NCBI GenBank assembly: GCA_050953105.1
Contig: JBMNMA010000001.1
Span: forward strand, 1 to 64,000
Direction: 5' to 3'
Origin: UBA1206 sp050953105
GTDB taxonomy: Bacteria > Bacillota > Clostridia > Oscillospirales > CAG-382
DNA length: 64,000 nt
Shown piece after piece: positions 1 through 9,908 of this stretch. Made by a program: the position numbers and the translations under genes. The first letter of the stretch is position 1. The number at the start of each line of letters is the position of its first letter. The notes under the pieces were generated by a model, which did no database searches, was not told where the DNA came from, and saw only the letters and a list, made by a program, of their open reading frames with translations.

Positions 1-77
1 TGGTGGGCTCAAATGGATTCGGACCATCGACCTCGCGCTTATCAGGCGCGCGCTCTAACCAACTGAGCTATGAGCCC
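1..77 (-). tRNA. tRNA-Ile (GAT)
   Basis: Read on the minus strand, the acceptor 5' strand GGGCTCA pairs with 3' TGAGCCC, followed by A and an encoded CCA whose complement starts at base 1. The anticodon loop CTGATAA gives anticodon GAT. It lies in the 16S-23S spacer, downstream of tRNA-Ala, so the 23S gene should follow just outside the left edge. Confidence 0.96.
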
Positions 78-97
78 CCGTGTCTCCTTATCTCCTT

Positions 98-173
98 TGG
101 TGGAGATGAAGGGATTCGAACCCTTGACCCCCTGCTTGCAGGGCAGGTGCTCTCCCAACTGAGCTACACCCCC
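98..173 (-). tRNA. tRNA-Ala (TGC)
   Basis: A minus-strand cloverleaf with 5' acceptor GGGGGTG paired (two G-U wobbles) to CATCTCC, T-loop GGTTCGAATCC, anticodon TGC and an encoded CCA. It is the first tRNA after 16S and is separated from tRNA-Ile by 20 nt. The order 16S-Ala-Ile is the reverse of the common Ile-Ala order of E. coli and Bacillus. Confidence 0.96.
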
Positions 174-1969
<1,796 letters not shown>

Positions 1970-2264
1970 TTGTATATATACGCTAACGCGTAAATATCAT
2001 TTAGATTGTTCTTTAGCTCTTTGTTTTACTTTTATTTTTTAAAAGGAATCAACGAGTTTATTTTTATATCGTTGTTGTTCGGTTTTCAATGTCCGCGCTG
2101 ACACGCTATCACTATTTTCACTCTGCCTTAACTTGCCTTTTGACTCGCCCTTCAGGGGGTAAATTTAAGGTAGTTTTCACTACCCTTAACCCGCCTTTTA
2201 GGCTGCATTTTGGTTTGTCGGGGCTTTGCGTTTTCGCTTAGCGCTTTCTGCGGTCAGCTTGTCT
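1970..2264 (-). other. rRNA operon leader
   Basis: Transcribed leader between the proximal rRNA promoter and 16S. It contains the upstream arm of the processing stem (2071-2098) and A/T-rich sequence. I see no open frame with a ribosome binding site, and no clear boxA could be assigned by eye. Confidence 0.7.
2071..2098 (-). repeat. 16S processing stem, upstream arm
   Basis: Partner of 291-318. The transcript here reads GCGCGGACATTGAAAACCG followed by AACAACAAC, complementary to the spacer arm over about 28 nt. It places both cleavage sites roughly 100-160 nt outside mature 16S. Confidence 0.85.
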
Positions 2265-2293
2265 ATATTATCATACTCAATGCCGTTTGTCAA
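2265..2293 (-). promoter_or_regulatory. rRNA promoter, proximal (P2)
   Basis: On the minus strand: -35 TTGACA (complement 2288-2293), 17-bp spacer, -10 TAATAT (complement 2265-2270), preceded by an A-tract that could act as an UP element. The sequence just after the -10 (AGACAAGCTG) matches that of the distal promoter. Confidence 0.88.
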
Positions 2294-2396
2294 GTCTTTT
2301 TTTCATTCTTTTTTGATTTTTTTCAAATCGCTTTTTTCGAACTGTTTCGACTTGCCTTTCGGCTTTCCTCGCTACCCCCTGCGGGACAGCTTGCCT

Positions 2397-2425
2397 ATAT
2401 TACCACGCCTCTTTCAGTTTGTCAA
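2397..2425 (-). promoter_or_regulatory. rRNA promoter, distal (P1)
   Basis: On the minus strand: -35 TTGACA (complement 2420-2425), 17-bp spacer, -10 TAATAT (complement 2397-2402). It has the same A-tract and the same CAAGCTG initial region as P2, so the two look like a duplicated promoter unit 132 bp apart. It begins about 20 bp beyond the stop of the preceding small gene. Confidence 0.88.
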
Positions 2426-2444
2426 GTACTTTTTTTAAGGTTTT

Positions 2445-2645
2445 TTATGGTAATTCGTCAAAGGTGAATGTACCGGGGGATGGGGGTGTTACTTTAAGTA
2501 AATCGGGCTTGAATTTACGGCATGAATAGTCGGCTCTCACCAGCCCCTTTTTGGTGCAGACACAGTTGTCGCTGTTTTGGATGTAGGTGGAATGTTCGCA
2601 GTTAATGCAAAGCTTTTCCATGTCCGGTTGTTTATCCTTTCCCAC
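2445..2645 (-). CDS. small cysteine-rich protein
   Basis: 66 residues, five Cys arranged as CxxC (13, 16), then CxC (28, 30) and a later C (42), a spacing compatible with metal binding. No signal peptide or membrane segment. The start is GTG, with AAAGGA nine bases upstream; an internal ATG at codon 9 is an alternative. It lies 39 bp behind the ylbJ-like gene on the same strand and ends just before the rRNA promoters. I do not recognise a named family, and function is unknown. Cysteine conservation and the ribosome binding site argue that it is real. Confidence 0.6.
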   Translation of the reverse strand: MGKDKQPDMEKLCINCEHSTYIQNSDNCVCTKKGLVRADYSCRKFKPDLLKVTPPSPGTFTFDELP

Positions 2646-2684
2646 TGTCGTCCGTCCTTTCTTTTCTGAGGTGAATATATTATA

Positions 2685-3569
2685 TCAGAAAGCAAAAGCC
2701 TTTGTCAACACGGCAAACATACCCATGAATATGCTTTCCGCAATACGGTTTAGCAGATACAGCCGTATGCCTATGCTTTTCCCTGCCGCTATTGACACCT
2801 GAAGGTGAACGCACATTCCCGACCAGCCTAACAGGATGGCGGTCAATATATACCCCGTTATGGGTTTCATATAGCGGCACAGCTCTATTCCCCCGGAAAA
2901 TTCGAAAAATCCCCTGGCAAGTGAGCGGACAACGTCCCCCGGAGGGAGGAAGGACTTAACCGTTTCGCCTATGGCTATAAAAAAGATAATGCTGGCGCAT
3001 ATATCCGCCATGGTGCGGGCGGAATCCTTAACCGCCTCGGGAAGTGTGGCCCGGGGGGAGGTTTTTATGGGGACAAAATGCCTTTCTTCTTTGGTTAAAT
3101 ATAAACGGGAAACGGCAATATACCAGATTGCCGTGGCCAAGAACTTGCCTAACAGCAATAAAAACCCCGCCGTTACCGAGCCGAGGGCATTTGCCCCGGC
3201 AAAGCTGATTATAAACGACGCCGAGGCGTTGTCGGAGGAGGATATTAAAACCTCTGCCTGCTTTTTGGAAAGCAGCTTGTTTTCATACATTTGCCTTACT
3301 ATCTTTGCCCCTACCGGAAAGCCGCAGACAATGCCGGTAACAATTAAGGCAAGGGGAAGGCTTCTGCCGCACAGTGCCAGAATACGCCCCATAAACATTC
3401 GTGACAGGACAAGGAAAACAAACAGCGAGGGGATAATAACCTTAATGCAGAACATAATCCCGCTTTCCACCGACGTTGCCGCTCCGTCAGGTTTAAGCAG
3501 CAGATATATAAACATAAGCAGCGCCGCAAATTCGGCAAGCATGGCAGATGCCCTTTTGTATGACTCCAT
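2685..3569 (-). CDS. ylbJ: YlbJ-like sporulation integral membrane protein
   Basis: 294 residues with about eight hydrophobic segments. The motif CGFPVGAK near residue 85 and LGWSGMCVHLQVS near the C-terminus are typical of the YlbJ/nucleoside-recognition (Gate) family. In Bacillus subtilis ylbJ is transcribed by sigma-E and is needed for heat-resistant spores. The protein is shorter than B. subtilis YlbJ (about 400 aa). I chose the ATG giving MESYKRAS, which follows GAAGGGGATGATATA, over frames that extend 30 codons further. It is divergent from yqfC, another sporulation gene, which supports the assignment. Confidence 0.82.
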   Translation of the reverse strand: MESYKRASAMLAEFAALLMFIYLLLKPDGAATSVESGIMFCIKVIIPSLFVFLVLSRMFMGRILALCGRSLPLALIVTGIVCGFPVGAKIVRQMYENKLLSKKQAEVLISSSDNASASFIISFAGANALGSVTAGFLLLLGKFLATAIWYIAVSRLYLTKEERHFVPIKTSPRATLPEAVKDSARTMADICASIIFFIAIGETVKSFLPPGDVVRSLARGFFEFSGGIELCRYMKPITGYILTAILLGWSGMCVHLQVSIAAGKSIGIRLYLLNRIAESIFMGMFAVLTKAFAF

Positions 3570-3619
3570 TATATCATCCCCTTCACAGTGTGTCGTTTTA
3601 ATGTATATTTTCATAAAGC

Positions 3620-3649
3620 CGATTATAAAACAATAAACATTAATATGAC
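3620..3649 (-). promoter_or_regulatory. possible sigma-E promoter of the ylbJ-like gene
   Basis: The minus strand carries GTCATATT (complement 3642-3649), a full match to the sigma-E -35 consensus, then 14 bp and TATAATCG, a partial match to CATACAMT. Position and the known sigma-E control of ylbJ fit, but the -10 is weak. Confidence 0.4.
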
Positions 3650-3672
3650 GGCAAAACAAAGGAGTGGTTTGA

Positions 3673-3906
3673 TTGAATAAATCCGAATACAGTCTGTTTA
3701 CCGAAATAAGGGGGAATAAGCATTGCCTGATAGAGGGGGTAGATAAACTTATCCGCTACGACGATAAAACCATTGCGGTTGAGGCCGGTAAAACCATCCT
3801 TTCCATAACCGGAACCAACCTAACCCTTGATTTGCTTTCCGAAAACCGGATAGGAATTAAAGGGAATATAAAATCTGTAACCTTTGGTGACGGCAATGAT
3901 GTATAA
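3673..3906 (+). CDS. yqfC: sporulation protein YqfC
   Basis: 77-residue protein of the YabP/YqfC family, composed of short beta strands with the typical NLTLDLLSENRIGIKGNIKSV core. Start is TTG with AAAGGAG eight bases upstream; no better start is in frame. It overlaps yqfD by 11 bp, implying translational coupling. In B. subtilis the yqfC-yqfD pair is transcribed in the mother cell under sigma-E, and the same pair is kept next to each other in most spore formers. Molecular function is not known for the family. Confidence 0.9.
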   Translation: MNKSEYSLFTEIRGNKHCLIEGVDKLIRYDDKTIAVEAGKTILSITGTNLTLDLLSENRIGIKGNIKSVTFGDGNDV

Positions 3907-5095
3907 GTTTATCAATAAAATAACAGGCTGGTATCTGGTAAGGGTGCCCCAGAGCAGGGGGGCGGAGTTTCTTAACGCTCTTAACAAAGCAAAGGTGCTG
4001 TTTTGGGGGATGAAAAACAGGGACGGATATATGTATGTAAGATTTTCGGCCTTTTCCTGCGGAGGCGGTCTTAAGGTGGCTGAAAAAAACGGTATTGAGG
4101 CGGAAATTGTTAAGGCTATCGGCCTTCCTTTCATTATATATAAATACCGTTACCGCTACGGCCTTATCGCCGGGACGGCTGTCGGCCTTATGCTTATGCT
4201 TATATCAACATTGCATGTCTGGAAGATAGATATAACGGGGAATGTGAATGTTCCCGACAAGGTTATTTTACAGGTGCTTTCGGAATCGGGACTGGATATA
4301 GGGACATACATACCCTCCATTTACCCTAACAGTTTAAGGACAAAGCTGATACTCAACCTGCCCGAGCTTTCGTCGGCGTCAATAAACATTAAGGGGAATC
4401 ATGTTACCGTTGAGGTAATAGAAAGAAAGCGTCCGCCGGATTTTGTAGATTATGCGGGGTTTTACCACGTGGTGGCATCAAGAGACGGCATGGTTATGTC
4501 GGTGGAGGCGTATTCGGGAATGCCTGTGGTCAAGGTTGGGGATGTGGTGGTTAAAGGACAAATTCTTATTACCGGGCAATATACCTCCCACAGGGGGCTT
4601 AACATTGTCACCCACGCCAGAGGAAAGGTTAAGGCTTTGGTGTATGAGGATTTTGTAATTTCCATTCCCCTTGATTTCTGGCAGAAGGTTTACACCGGCA
4701 ACACCGATACAAAAATTTCTTATAATGTTCTCGGCAAGGATATTAATCTGTTTTTAGGGGCACTTATTCCCTTTACCCATTATGACACCGAGGTCAAACG
4801 TGAGGAATTGAATATCGGCTTTTTAAAGCTGCCGGTGGTAAAAACCACCCTGATAAGCCGGGAGTATGTGAAACAGACGATACCCATAACCGCCTATGAA
4901 GCAAAAGAAAAAGCCCTCGCCGCCTTTAACGCATGGTGCGAAGGCGATATCGAGGGCGAAATATTAAAGAAAAGCTATAAAATAATATATGATAAAAAGG
5001 CAAACTGCGTCACCCTTGCGGGAACGGCCGAAGTGGTGGTGGATATTGCAAAGGAATTTCCCTTTGACCCCATTTACGAAAGTCAGCCGGAATAG
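3896..5095 (+). CDS. yqfD: sporulation protein YqfD
   Basis: 399 residues. An N-terminal cytoplasmic domain of about 85 residues is followed by one transmembrane helix (YGLIAGTAVGLMLMLISTLHVW), then a large extracytoplasmic region beginning IDITGNVNVPDKVILQVLSESG. This is the YqfD architecture, whose POTRA-like part resembles other sporulation-channel proteins. The start is a double ATG (3896/3899) inside the end of yqfC; the frame opens earlier at a TTG but lacks a ribosome binding site there. The last 13 bp overlap the tail of the convergent dipeptidase gene. Confidence 0.9.
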   Translation: MMYKFINKITGWYLVRVPQSRGAEFLNALNKAKVLFWGMKNRDGYMYVRFSAFSCGGGLKVAEKNGIEAEIVKAIGLPFIIYKYRYRYGLIAGTAVGLMLMLISTLHVWKIDITGNVNVPDKVILQVLSESGLDIGTYIPSIYPNSLRTKLILNLPELSSASINIKGNHVTVEVIERKRPPDFVDYAGFYHVVASRDGMVMSVEAYSGMPVVKVGDVVVKGQILITGQYTSHRGLNIVTHARGKVKALVYEDFVISIPLDFWQKVYTGNTDTKISYNVLGKDINLFLGALIPFTHYDTEVKREELNIGFLKLPVVKTTLISREYVKQTIPITAYEAKEKALAAFNAWCEGDIEGEILKKSYKIIYDKKANCVTLAGTAEVVVDIAKEFPFDPIYESQPE

Positions 5096-6420
5096 GCTGC
5101 ACCGAGGTTGAGGAGGGATTTAATGAATATTTCAATACCCTTTTTAACTTCGTCAACGGCGATATATTCGTCCCGGTCGTGGGCCTTGCCCCTGCCGCCG
5201 CCAAGAAGATTGGTGTATTCCTCTATTCTTGCGCCGAAGGCCACAGCCCCGGGCATGGATCTGGCATAGGTGCCGCCCCCCATGGTGTAGGGTTTGCACT
5301 CGTAACCCAAAACCTCCTCACAGGCCGAGGTTAAGGCCTTGATTTCAAGGCTGTCGGGGGATTTGAAGTAGCCCTCCTTGCTGTTGGAATTCTTATTGCT
5401 TGAAGCAATTTCAAAGCCAAAGGGGGTTATGGTGTTTTCGATGGTCGAATACAGCTCTTCATAGCTGCGGGATGTGGGGAAGCGGATGTCGAAGTTTTGT
5501 AAAATAAAGCCGTTTTCTATTTTTAACACGCTGGCAATACAGGTAAGATAGCCGAAATTGTTGTCTGAAAAGTTAATGCCCAAAGTCTTACCCAGGTATT
5601 CGGAGGCCGAATTAGCCAAAAATTCAAAGGCGGTTTTGTTGCTTTCGGGCACAATACCCTTTTCAAGCAGGTCTGCGGCCATAAGACCTATGGCGTTTTT
5701 ACCGTTTTCGGGCATGGAAGCGTGGGCGGTGATACCGTCATATTTATATTCCCTGCCGTCTATTACAATCGATGCTTGTCCGGCCACTGCGTTGGAAACG
5801 GTGCCGGCGGAAAGGCTTTCAATGGCTTTGTCGGCCTTGCCGAGGTTTATTGTTATTTTCATTATTCCCTTTTCGCCGACACATACAGGATATTCGGCAT
5901 CCGGGGTGAAGGAAAAGACGGGGGGCTTGCGGACGGTTTTGTAATATTCAAGGTCGGTTGAACCTACCTCCTCGTCACAGCCCATAATCAGCCGGATAGA
6001 AAAGGGGAGGTTTATTTTGTTTTCTTTAAAATAACGCATGGCGTATAAACCCATAAGCAGAGGGCCTTTGTCGTCGGCAGCTCCCCGGCCGATATACAGG
6101 CCGTTGTTCACCGTCAGGGTATAAGGCTCATAGGTCCAGCCGGTGCCGGCGGGAACCACGTCAAGGTGGGCGATAATACCCACTTCGTTTTCGCTGTCGC
6201 CATATATCACCGAGCCGCAGTGGTAGTCGTGGTTTTCGGTTTTTAAACCGTATGATTTTGCAATTTCAATGGCTTTGTCAAGCACCCTGCCGCATTCCTT
6301 GCCGTAGGGATAAATGCCGTCGGCAGAGGATGCCACCGAGGGAATTTCTATAAGGGAGCGAAGGTCGGATTCGAACTGGGATTGTATAGTCTTATCGCCT
6401 AAAAACTCCTTAATGTTCAT
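5083..6420 (-). CDS. M20-family dipeptidase (PepV-like)
   Basis: 445-residue metallopeptidase of the M20 PepV/Sapep group, which hydrolyses dipeptides in the cytoplasm. Visible metal-site motifs are HLDVVPAG (His85, Asp87), GRGAADDKGP (Asp117) and GCDEEVGSTD (Glu150/151), with a C-terminal GKAHDRDEY contributing the last histidine. Length matches the family (about 450-470). It follows the GNAT gene by 18 bp on the same strand, suggesting co-transcription. Its 3' end overlaps yqfD tail-to-tail. Substrate preference cannot be read from sequence, so I give no symbol. Confidence 0.9.
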   Translation of the reverse strand: MNIKEFLGDKTIQSQFESDLRSLIEIPSVASSADGIYPYGKECGRVLDKAIEIAKSYGLKTENHDYHCGSVIYGDSENEVGIIAHLDVVPAGTGWTYEPYTLTVNNGLYIGRGAADDKGPLLMGLYAMRYFKENKINLPFSIRLIMGCDEEVGSTDLEYYKTVRKPPVFSFTPDAEYPVCVGEKGIMKITINLGKADKAIESLSAGTVSNAVAGQASIVIDGREYKYDGITAHASMPENGKNAIGLMAADLLEKGIVPESNKTAFEFLANSASEYLGKTLGINFSDNNFGYLTCIASVLKIENGFILQNFDIRFPTSRSYEELYSTIENTITPFGFEIASSNKNSNSKEGYFKSPDSLEIKALTSACEEVLGYECKPYTMGGGTYARSMPGAVAFGARIEEYTNLLGGGRGKAHDRDEYIAVDEVKKGIEIFIKSLLNLGAAYSG

Positions 6421-6438
6421 TTTAATTTTCCTTTCGGT

Positions 6439-6915
6439 TTAATACAGCTTGAATTCCATGCGCCTTGACATGGTGGTAAAGCCGTAGGAGCGGTAAAAGC
6501 CTTCGGCGGAGCCGTCAAACTTCCACACATTCAGCTCAAGGGAAACGCAGTTGTTTTCTCTTGCGAAATCCTTGGCCTCGTCAAGCAGCATACGCCCCAC
6601 ACCACGGCCCCTTGTTTCCTCAAGGACGCACAGATCGTCTATGTAAAGCACCTTCTTGTCCACAAGAATATTATGGTCTTTGGTGTCTCTTATTACAGTG
6701 CAGACATAGCCCAGGAAGTTTTCTCCGTCGTATGCCACGAATATACCCTCGTTGAGGTCGTTGATTTTTTCGATAAGCTGTTCTTCTGTATATTTTGTGC
6801 CGTTATCCTTGAAAACATCCGGCCTGCCCTTGTGATGGAGTTCGCGAATGCTGTCAAGGAGCTTAAGTATGCCGGGGATGTCCCTTCTTTCGGCTTTCCT
6901 TATTTTTATTGCCAT
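6439..6915 (-). CDS. GNAT-family N-acetyltransferase
   Basis: 158 residues with the GNAT fold. Motif A, VLEETRGRGVGRMLLDEAKDFARENNC, contains the acetyl-CoA pyrophosphate loop RGRGVG, and the C-terminal FYRSYGF follows. Start chosen at ATG (MAIKIRKAERRD), preceded by GAGGTGA seven bases upstream. It is first in a two-gene unit with the dipeptidase. The acceptor is unknown; single-domain GNATs of this kind modify small molecules or protein N-termini. Confidence 0.88.
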   Translation of the reverse strand: MAIKIRKAERRDIPGILKLLDSIRELHHKGRPDVFKDNGTKYTEEQLIEKINDLNEGIFVAYDGENFLGYVCTVIRDTKDHNILVDKKVLYIDDLCVLEETRGRGVGRMLLDEAKDFARENNCVSLELNVWKFDGSAEGFYRSYGFTTMSRRMEFKLY

Positions 6916-7016
6916 AAACAAATCACCTCATTTAACAATATAGCATTCCCATATTTAAAAGTCAATTCAGTAAAGTTATAAAATTATGGCACATTTGTTA
7001 TTTAAATTGGTGCTTT

Positions 7017-7046
7017 GTCATAATGTGTCCGGCGTTATCATAAATA
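7017..7046 (+). promoter_or_regulatory. likely sigma-E promoter of spoIVA
   Basis: GTCATAAT (7017-7024), a 14-bp gap, then CATAAATA (7039-7046) fits the sigma-E pattern (-35 like GTMATATT, -10 like CATACAMT, spacing 13-15). It lies 31 bp upstream of the spoIVA start, and spoIVA is a classic sigma-E target. Confidence 0.6.
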
Positions 7047-7077
7047 TTCTATGTAAAATAGTATCGGAGGTAGAATT

Positions 7078-8556
7078 ATGCCTGATTATTCCATCTATAA
7101 AGATATTGCCGAAAGGACCGACGGGGATATTTACATAGGCGTGGTAGGCCCCGTCCGGACGGGTAAGTCCACCCTTATTAAAAGGTTTATTGCCGACCTT
7201 GCTTTGCCCAATATCAAAAGCGAATATATCCGGGAACGGGCCCGGGACGAAATGCCCCAGTCGGCCTCCGGCAGGACGGTTATGACCACCGAACCTAAAT
7301 TTGTGCCGGAGGAGGCAGTAACCATAGCCATTGACGAAAATTCCTCCTTCAATCTGAAAATGATTGACTGTGTGGGATATATCGTCCCCGATGCCATAGG
7401 CCATATCGAGGAGGGTCAGCCCCGGATGGTTATGACACCCTGGTCAAGTCAGGCAATGCCCTTCGAGCAGGCCGCCGAAACGGGGACAAGAAAGGTTATC
7501 AACGAGCATTCCACCATAGGCCTTCTGGTTACCACCGATGGGAGCATTGGGGAAATACCCCGCAGAAGCTATGTGGAGGCCGAACGGCGGGTGGCAACCG
7601 AACTTAAGGCAATAAACAAGCCGTTTATTATAATCGTCAACACCACCGCCCCCTCGTCTCCGGAGGCAATAAGCCTGGCAAGTTCCCTGTCGGAGGAATA
7701 CGGCGTTTCGGCCATACCCGTCAACTGCCTTGAAATGACCGAGTCGGACATTAAAGATATACTTAAAACCGTGTTGTTTGAGTTCCCGGTAAGGGAAATC
7801 AAATTCACCTTCCCCGGCTGGTTCGAGTCCCTTGAGGACGAACACCCCATTAAACAGAAGGTGCTTGCCACTCTGTTTACTTATGCCGGAAAGGTGGCAA
7901 AGGTGGGGGATATCAAAAAGGCGGTGGAGGTGCTTAAGCTCCCCGATGAAGGCATATCCGGCGGAGTATCCGCCATAGAGCTGGGCAAGGGCGAAGCGGT
8001 TGTTTCAATGAATATTCCCGACCGGCTGTTTTATCAGATTCTCGGAGAAAAATCCGGCTTTGAAATTAAAGACGAAAAGGATTTGTTCACCATTCTCACC
8101 CGTCTGGCGGACGTTCAGAAGGAATACGGCAAGGTTTCCAAGGCGATTCAGGAGGTCCGGGAAACGGGCTACGGCATAGTGTCCCCTTCCATGGAAGACC
8201 TGCGGCTTGAGGAACCGGTTATTGTCAAGCAGGCGGGGGGCTATGGGGTTAAGCTTAAAGCGTCGGCGCCGTCGATACACATGATACGGGCTAATATAGA
8301 AACCGAGGTTTCCCCCATTGTGGGCACCGAAAGGCAGTCGGAGGAACTGGTTAAATTCATGCTCAAGGAGTTTGAGGAGGACCCCAAACGGATTTGGGAT
8401 TCAAACATGTTCGGCAAATCCCTCCACGAGCTGGTTAACGAGGGCTTAAACACCAAGCTTGCCCACATGCCCGAAGACGCCCGGGAGAAGCTTTCAGAAA
8501 CCCTTCAAAAAATAATAAACGACGGCTCCAACGGGCTTATCTGCATACTGCTGTAG
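7078..8556 (+). CDS. spoIVA: stage IV sporulation protein A (spore coat ATPase)
   Basis: 492 residues, the usual SpoIVA length. The N-terminal ATPase domain shows the Walker A motif GPVRTGKST (24-32) and the segment MIDCVGYIVPDA (about 99-110). The middle domain and the C-terminal sheet-forming part (LCHMP...NDGSNGLICILL region) follow. SpoIVA polymerises irreversibly on the outer forespore membrane using ATP and forms the basement layer of the coat. ATG start with CGGAGG upstream. The downstream ylmC-like gene is 9 bp away, and a terminator follows that gene. Confidence 0.97.
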   Translation: MPDYSIYKDIAERTDGDIYIGVVGPVRTGKSTLIKRFIADLALPNIKSEYIRERARDEMPQSASGRTVMTTEPKFVPEEAVTIAIDENSSFNLKMIDCVGYIVPDAIGHIEEGQPRMVMTPWSSQAMPFEQAAETGTRKVINEHSTIGLLVTTDGSIGEIPRRSYVEAERRVATELKAINKPFIIIVNTTAPSSPEAISLASSLSEEYGVSAIPVNCLEMTESDIKDILKTVLFEFPVREIKFTFPGWFESLEDEHPIKQKVLATLFTYAGKVAKVGDIKKAVEVLKLPDEGISGGVSAIELGKGEAVVSMNIPDRLFYQILGEKSGFEIKDEKDLFTILTRLADVQKEYGKVSKAIQEVRETGYGIVSPSMEDLRLEEPVIVKQAGGYGVKLKASAPSIHMIRANIETEVSPIVGTERQSEELVKFMLKEFEEDPKRIWDSNMFGKSLHELVNEGLNTKLAHMPEDAREKLSETLQKIINDGSNGLICILL

Positions 8557-8565
8557 GGGGATAAA

Positions 8566-8829
8566 ATGTTTTGCTCCTTTTCCTCCCTTAGGGATAAGGA
8601 AGTTATAAACATAAAGGACGGTAAGATTTTAGGCTGTGTCATAGACATTGAATTCGAAGTCTGCACCGGCAAAATCTGCCGTCTGGTTCTTCCGCCGCCG
8701 GGAAAGCTTAACCTTTTCACCTCCTCAAAAAACAAATTATACATCCCCTGGGACCACATAGAAAAAATCGGGGACGACACCATTCTGGTGCGCTGTCCAG
8801 AGATAGTATATCAGGCAAAGCAGCGTTAG
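8566..8829 (+). CDS. YlmC/YmxH-family PRC-barrel sporulation protein
   Basis: 87 residues with one PRC-barrel-like domain: SSLRDKEVINIKDGKILGCVIDIEFEVCTGKICRLVLPPPGK and IPWDHIEKIGDDTILVR are typical of the YlmC/YmxH family annotated in spore formers. It is short and cytoplasmic with no signal peptide. It is probably co-transcribed with spoIVA (9-bp gap) and is followed by a strong terminator. Biochemical role is unknown. Confidence 0.85.
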   Translation: MFCSFSSLRDKEVINIKDGKILGCVIDIEFEVCTGKICRLVLPPPGKLNLFTSSKNKLYIPWDHIEKIGDDTILVRCPEIVYQAKQR

Positions 8830-8830
8830 C

Positions 8831-8860
8831 AAAAACACGCCTTAAACGGCGTGTTTTTTA
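8831..8860 (+). terminator. rho-independent terminator of spoIVA-ylmC
   Basis: AAAACACGCC / GGCGTGTTTT stem with a six-base loop followed by a T run. Confidence 0.92.
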
Positions 8861-8889
8861 TTGACTTTTATAAAACGGGGTGGTATAAT
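8861..8889 (+). promoter_or_regulatory. promoter of the cysteine-synthase-like gene
   Basis: TTGACT, 17-bp spacer, TATAAT, starting at the base after the terminator T run and 55 bp before the ATG. Confidence 0.88.
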
Positions 8890-8943
8890 TGATGTGTGCC
8901 CAAAAGGACACATTAATTTCAAAAAGCAGAGAGAGGACATATA

Positions 8944-9858
8944 ATGAGGGTTTATAACAATATGCACGAGCTGGTGGGGAACACCCCCATGGTTAAGCTT
9001 AACCATTTTCCCGTTAAAGACGGGATAAACATTTTCGCCAAGCTTGAACTTTGGAATCCCGGCGGAAGCGTAAAGGATAGGCTGGGGTTATACTTTATCG
9101 AGGATGCCGAAAGGTCGGGCAAGCTTAAGAAGGGGGCCACAATAATTGAAGCCACCGCCGGCAACACCGGACTTGGCATTGCCTTTGCGGCGATAAACAA
9201 GGGGTATAGAGTTATTTTCGTGGTTCCCACCAAGTTTTCGGAGGAAAAAATTTCCCTTATGAAAGCCTTCGGCGCCGAGGTTGTTCAGACTCCCAGGGAG
9301 TTCGGCATGGCCGGGGCGGAGGAAAAAACCGAAGAGCTTTTAAAGGAAATCCCCAATTCTATGTCCTTTTATCAGTTCAGAAACCAGGCAAACCCCATGG
9401 CCCACTATCTTTCCACGGGACCTGAAATTTATGAGGACATGGACGGGCAAATAGATTACTTTGTGGCAGGAGCCGGCACCGGCGGCACCTATACCGGCGT
9501 TATGCGCTATCTTAAGGAGAAAAACCCGAATATAAAAGGCGTCCTTGCCGACCCGGTGGGTTCGATTATCGGCGGCGGCACCGAACACGCCGACTACAAC
9601 ATTGAGGGCATTGGCAACGACTTTGTTCCCGACACCATGGACACCTCTCTTATAGACATAGTGGTAAAAGTTACCGACGACGAGGCCTATAAAACAGCAA
9701 GGGAGATTGCAAGGCGGGAGGGCATTATCGCAGGCTCCTCCTCCGGCGCCCAGCTTGCGGCGGCATTGAAACTGGCCGAAAAAATTGACAAAGGAAACAT
9801 TGTAGTCCTCTTCCCCGACCGGGGCGACAGATACATATCCAAGCATATATACGGTTAA
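8944..9858 (+). CDS. PLP-dependent cysteine synthase / cystathionine beta-synthase family
   Basis: 304 residues of the fold-type II PLP family. PLP lysine sits in NPGGSVKDR (Lys44), the substrate loop reads EATAGNTG, and the phosphate loop is GAGTGGTYTGVMRYLK. EATAGNTG, rather than the EPTSGNTG of CysK, is more like MccA/YrhA enzymes, which make cystathionine from O-acetylserine and homocysteine, so the exact substrate is open. The gene is monocistronic, between its own promoter and a terminator. ATG start with GAGAGGAC upstream. Confidence 0.88.
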   Translation: MRVYNNMHELVGNTPMVKLNHFPVKDGINIFAKLELWNPGGSVKDRLGLYFIEDAERSGKLKKGATIIEATAGNTGLGIAFAAINKGYRVIFVVPTKFSEEKISLMKAFGAEVVQTPREFGMAGAEEKTEELLKEIPNSMSFYQFRNQANPMAHYLSTGPEIYEDMDGQIDYFVAGAGTGGTYTGVMRYLKEKNPNIKGVLADPVGSIIGGGTEHADYNIEGIGNDFVPDTMDTSLIDIVVKVTDDEAYKTAREIARREGIIAGSSSGAQLAAALKLAEKIDKGNIVVLFPDRGDRYISKHIYG

Positions 9859-9873
9859 GCCGTTAAAATATGT

Positions 9874-9908
9874 AACCGCATAAAGCTAACGCTTTATGCG
9901 GTTGTTTT
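9874..9908. terminator. bidirectional terminator
   Basis: AACCGCATAAAGC / GCTTTATGCGGTT, a 13-bp perfect stem with loop TAAC and T-rich tails on both sides. It serves the cysteine-synthase-like gene and the convergent gene at 9907-10470. Confidence 0.92.

Noticed and set aside
2971..3636. 221-codon plus-strand frame
   Set aside because: Antisense to the ylbJ-like membrane protein, with no ribosome site and no family resemblance.
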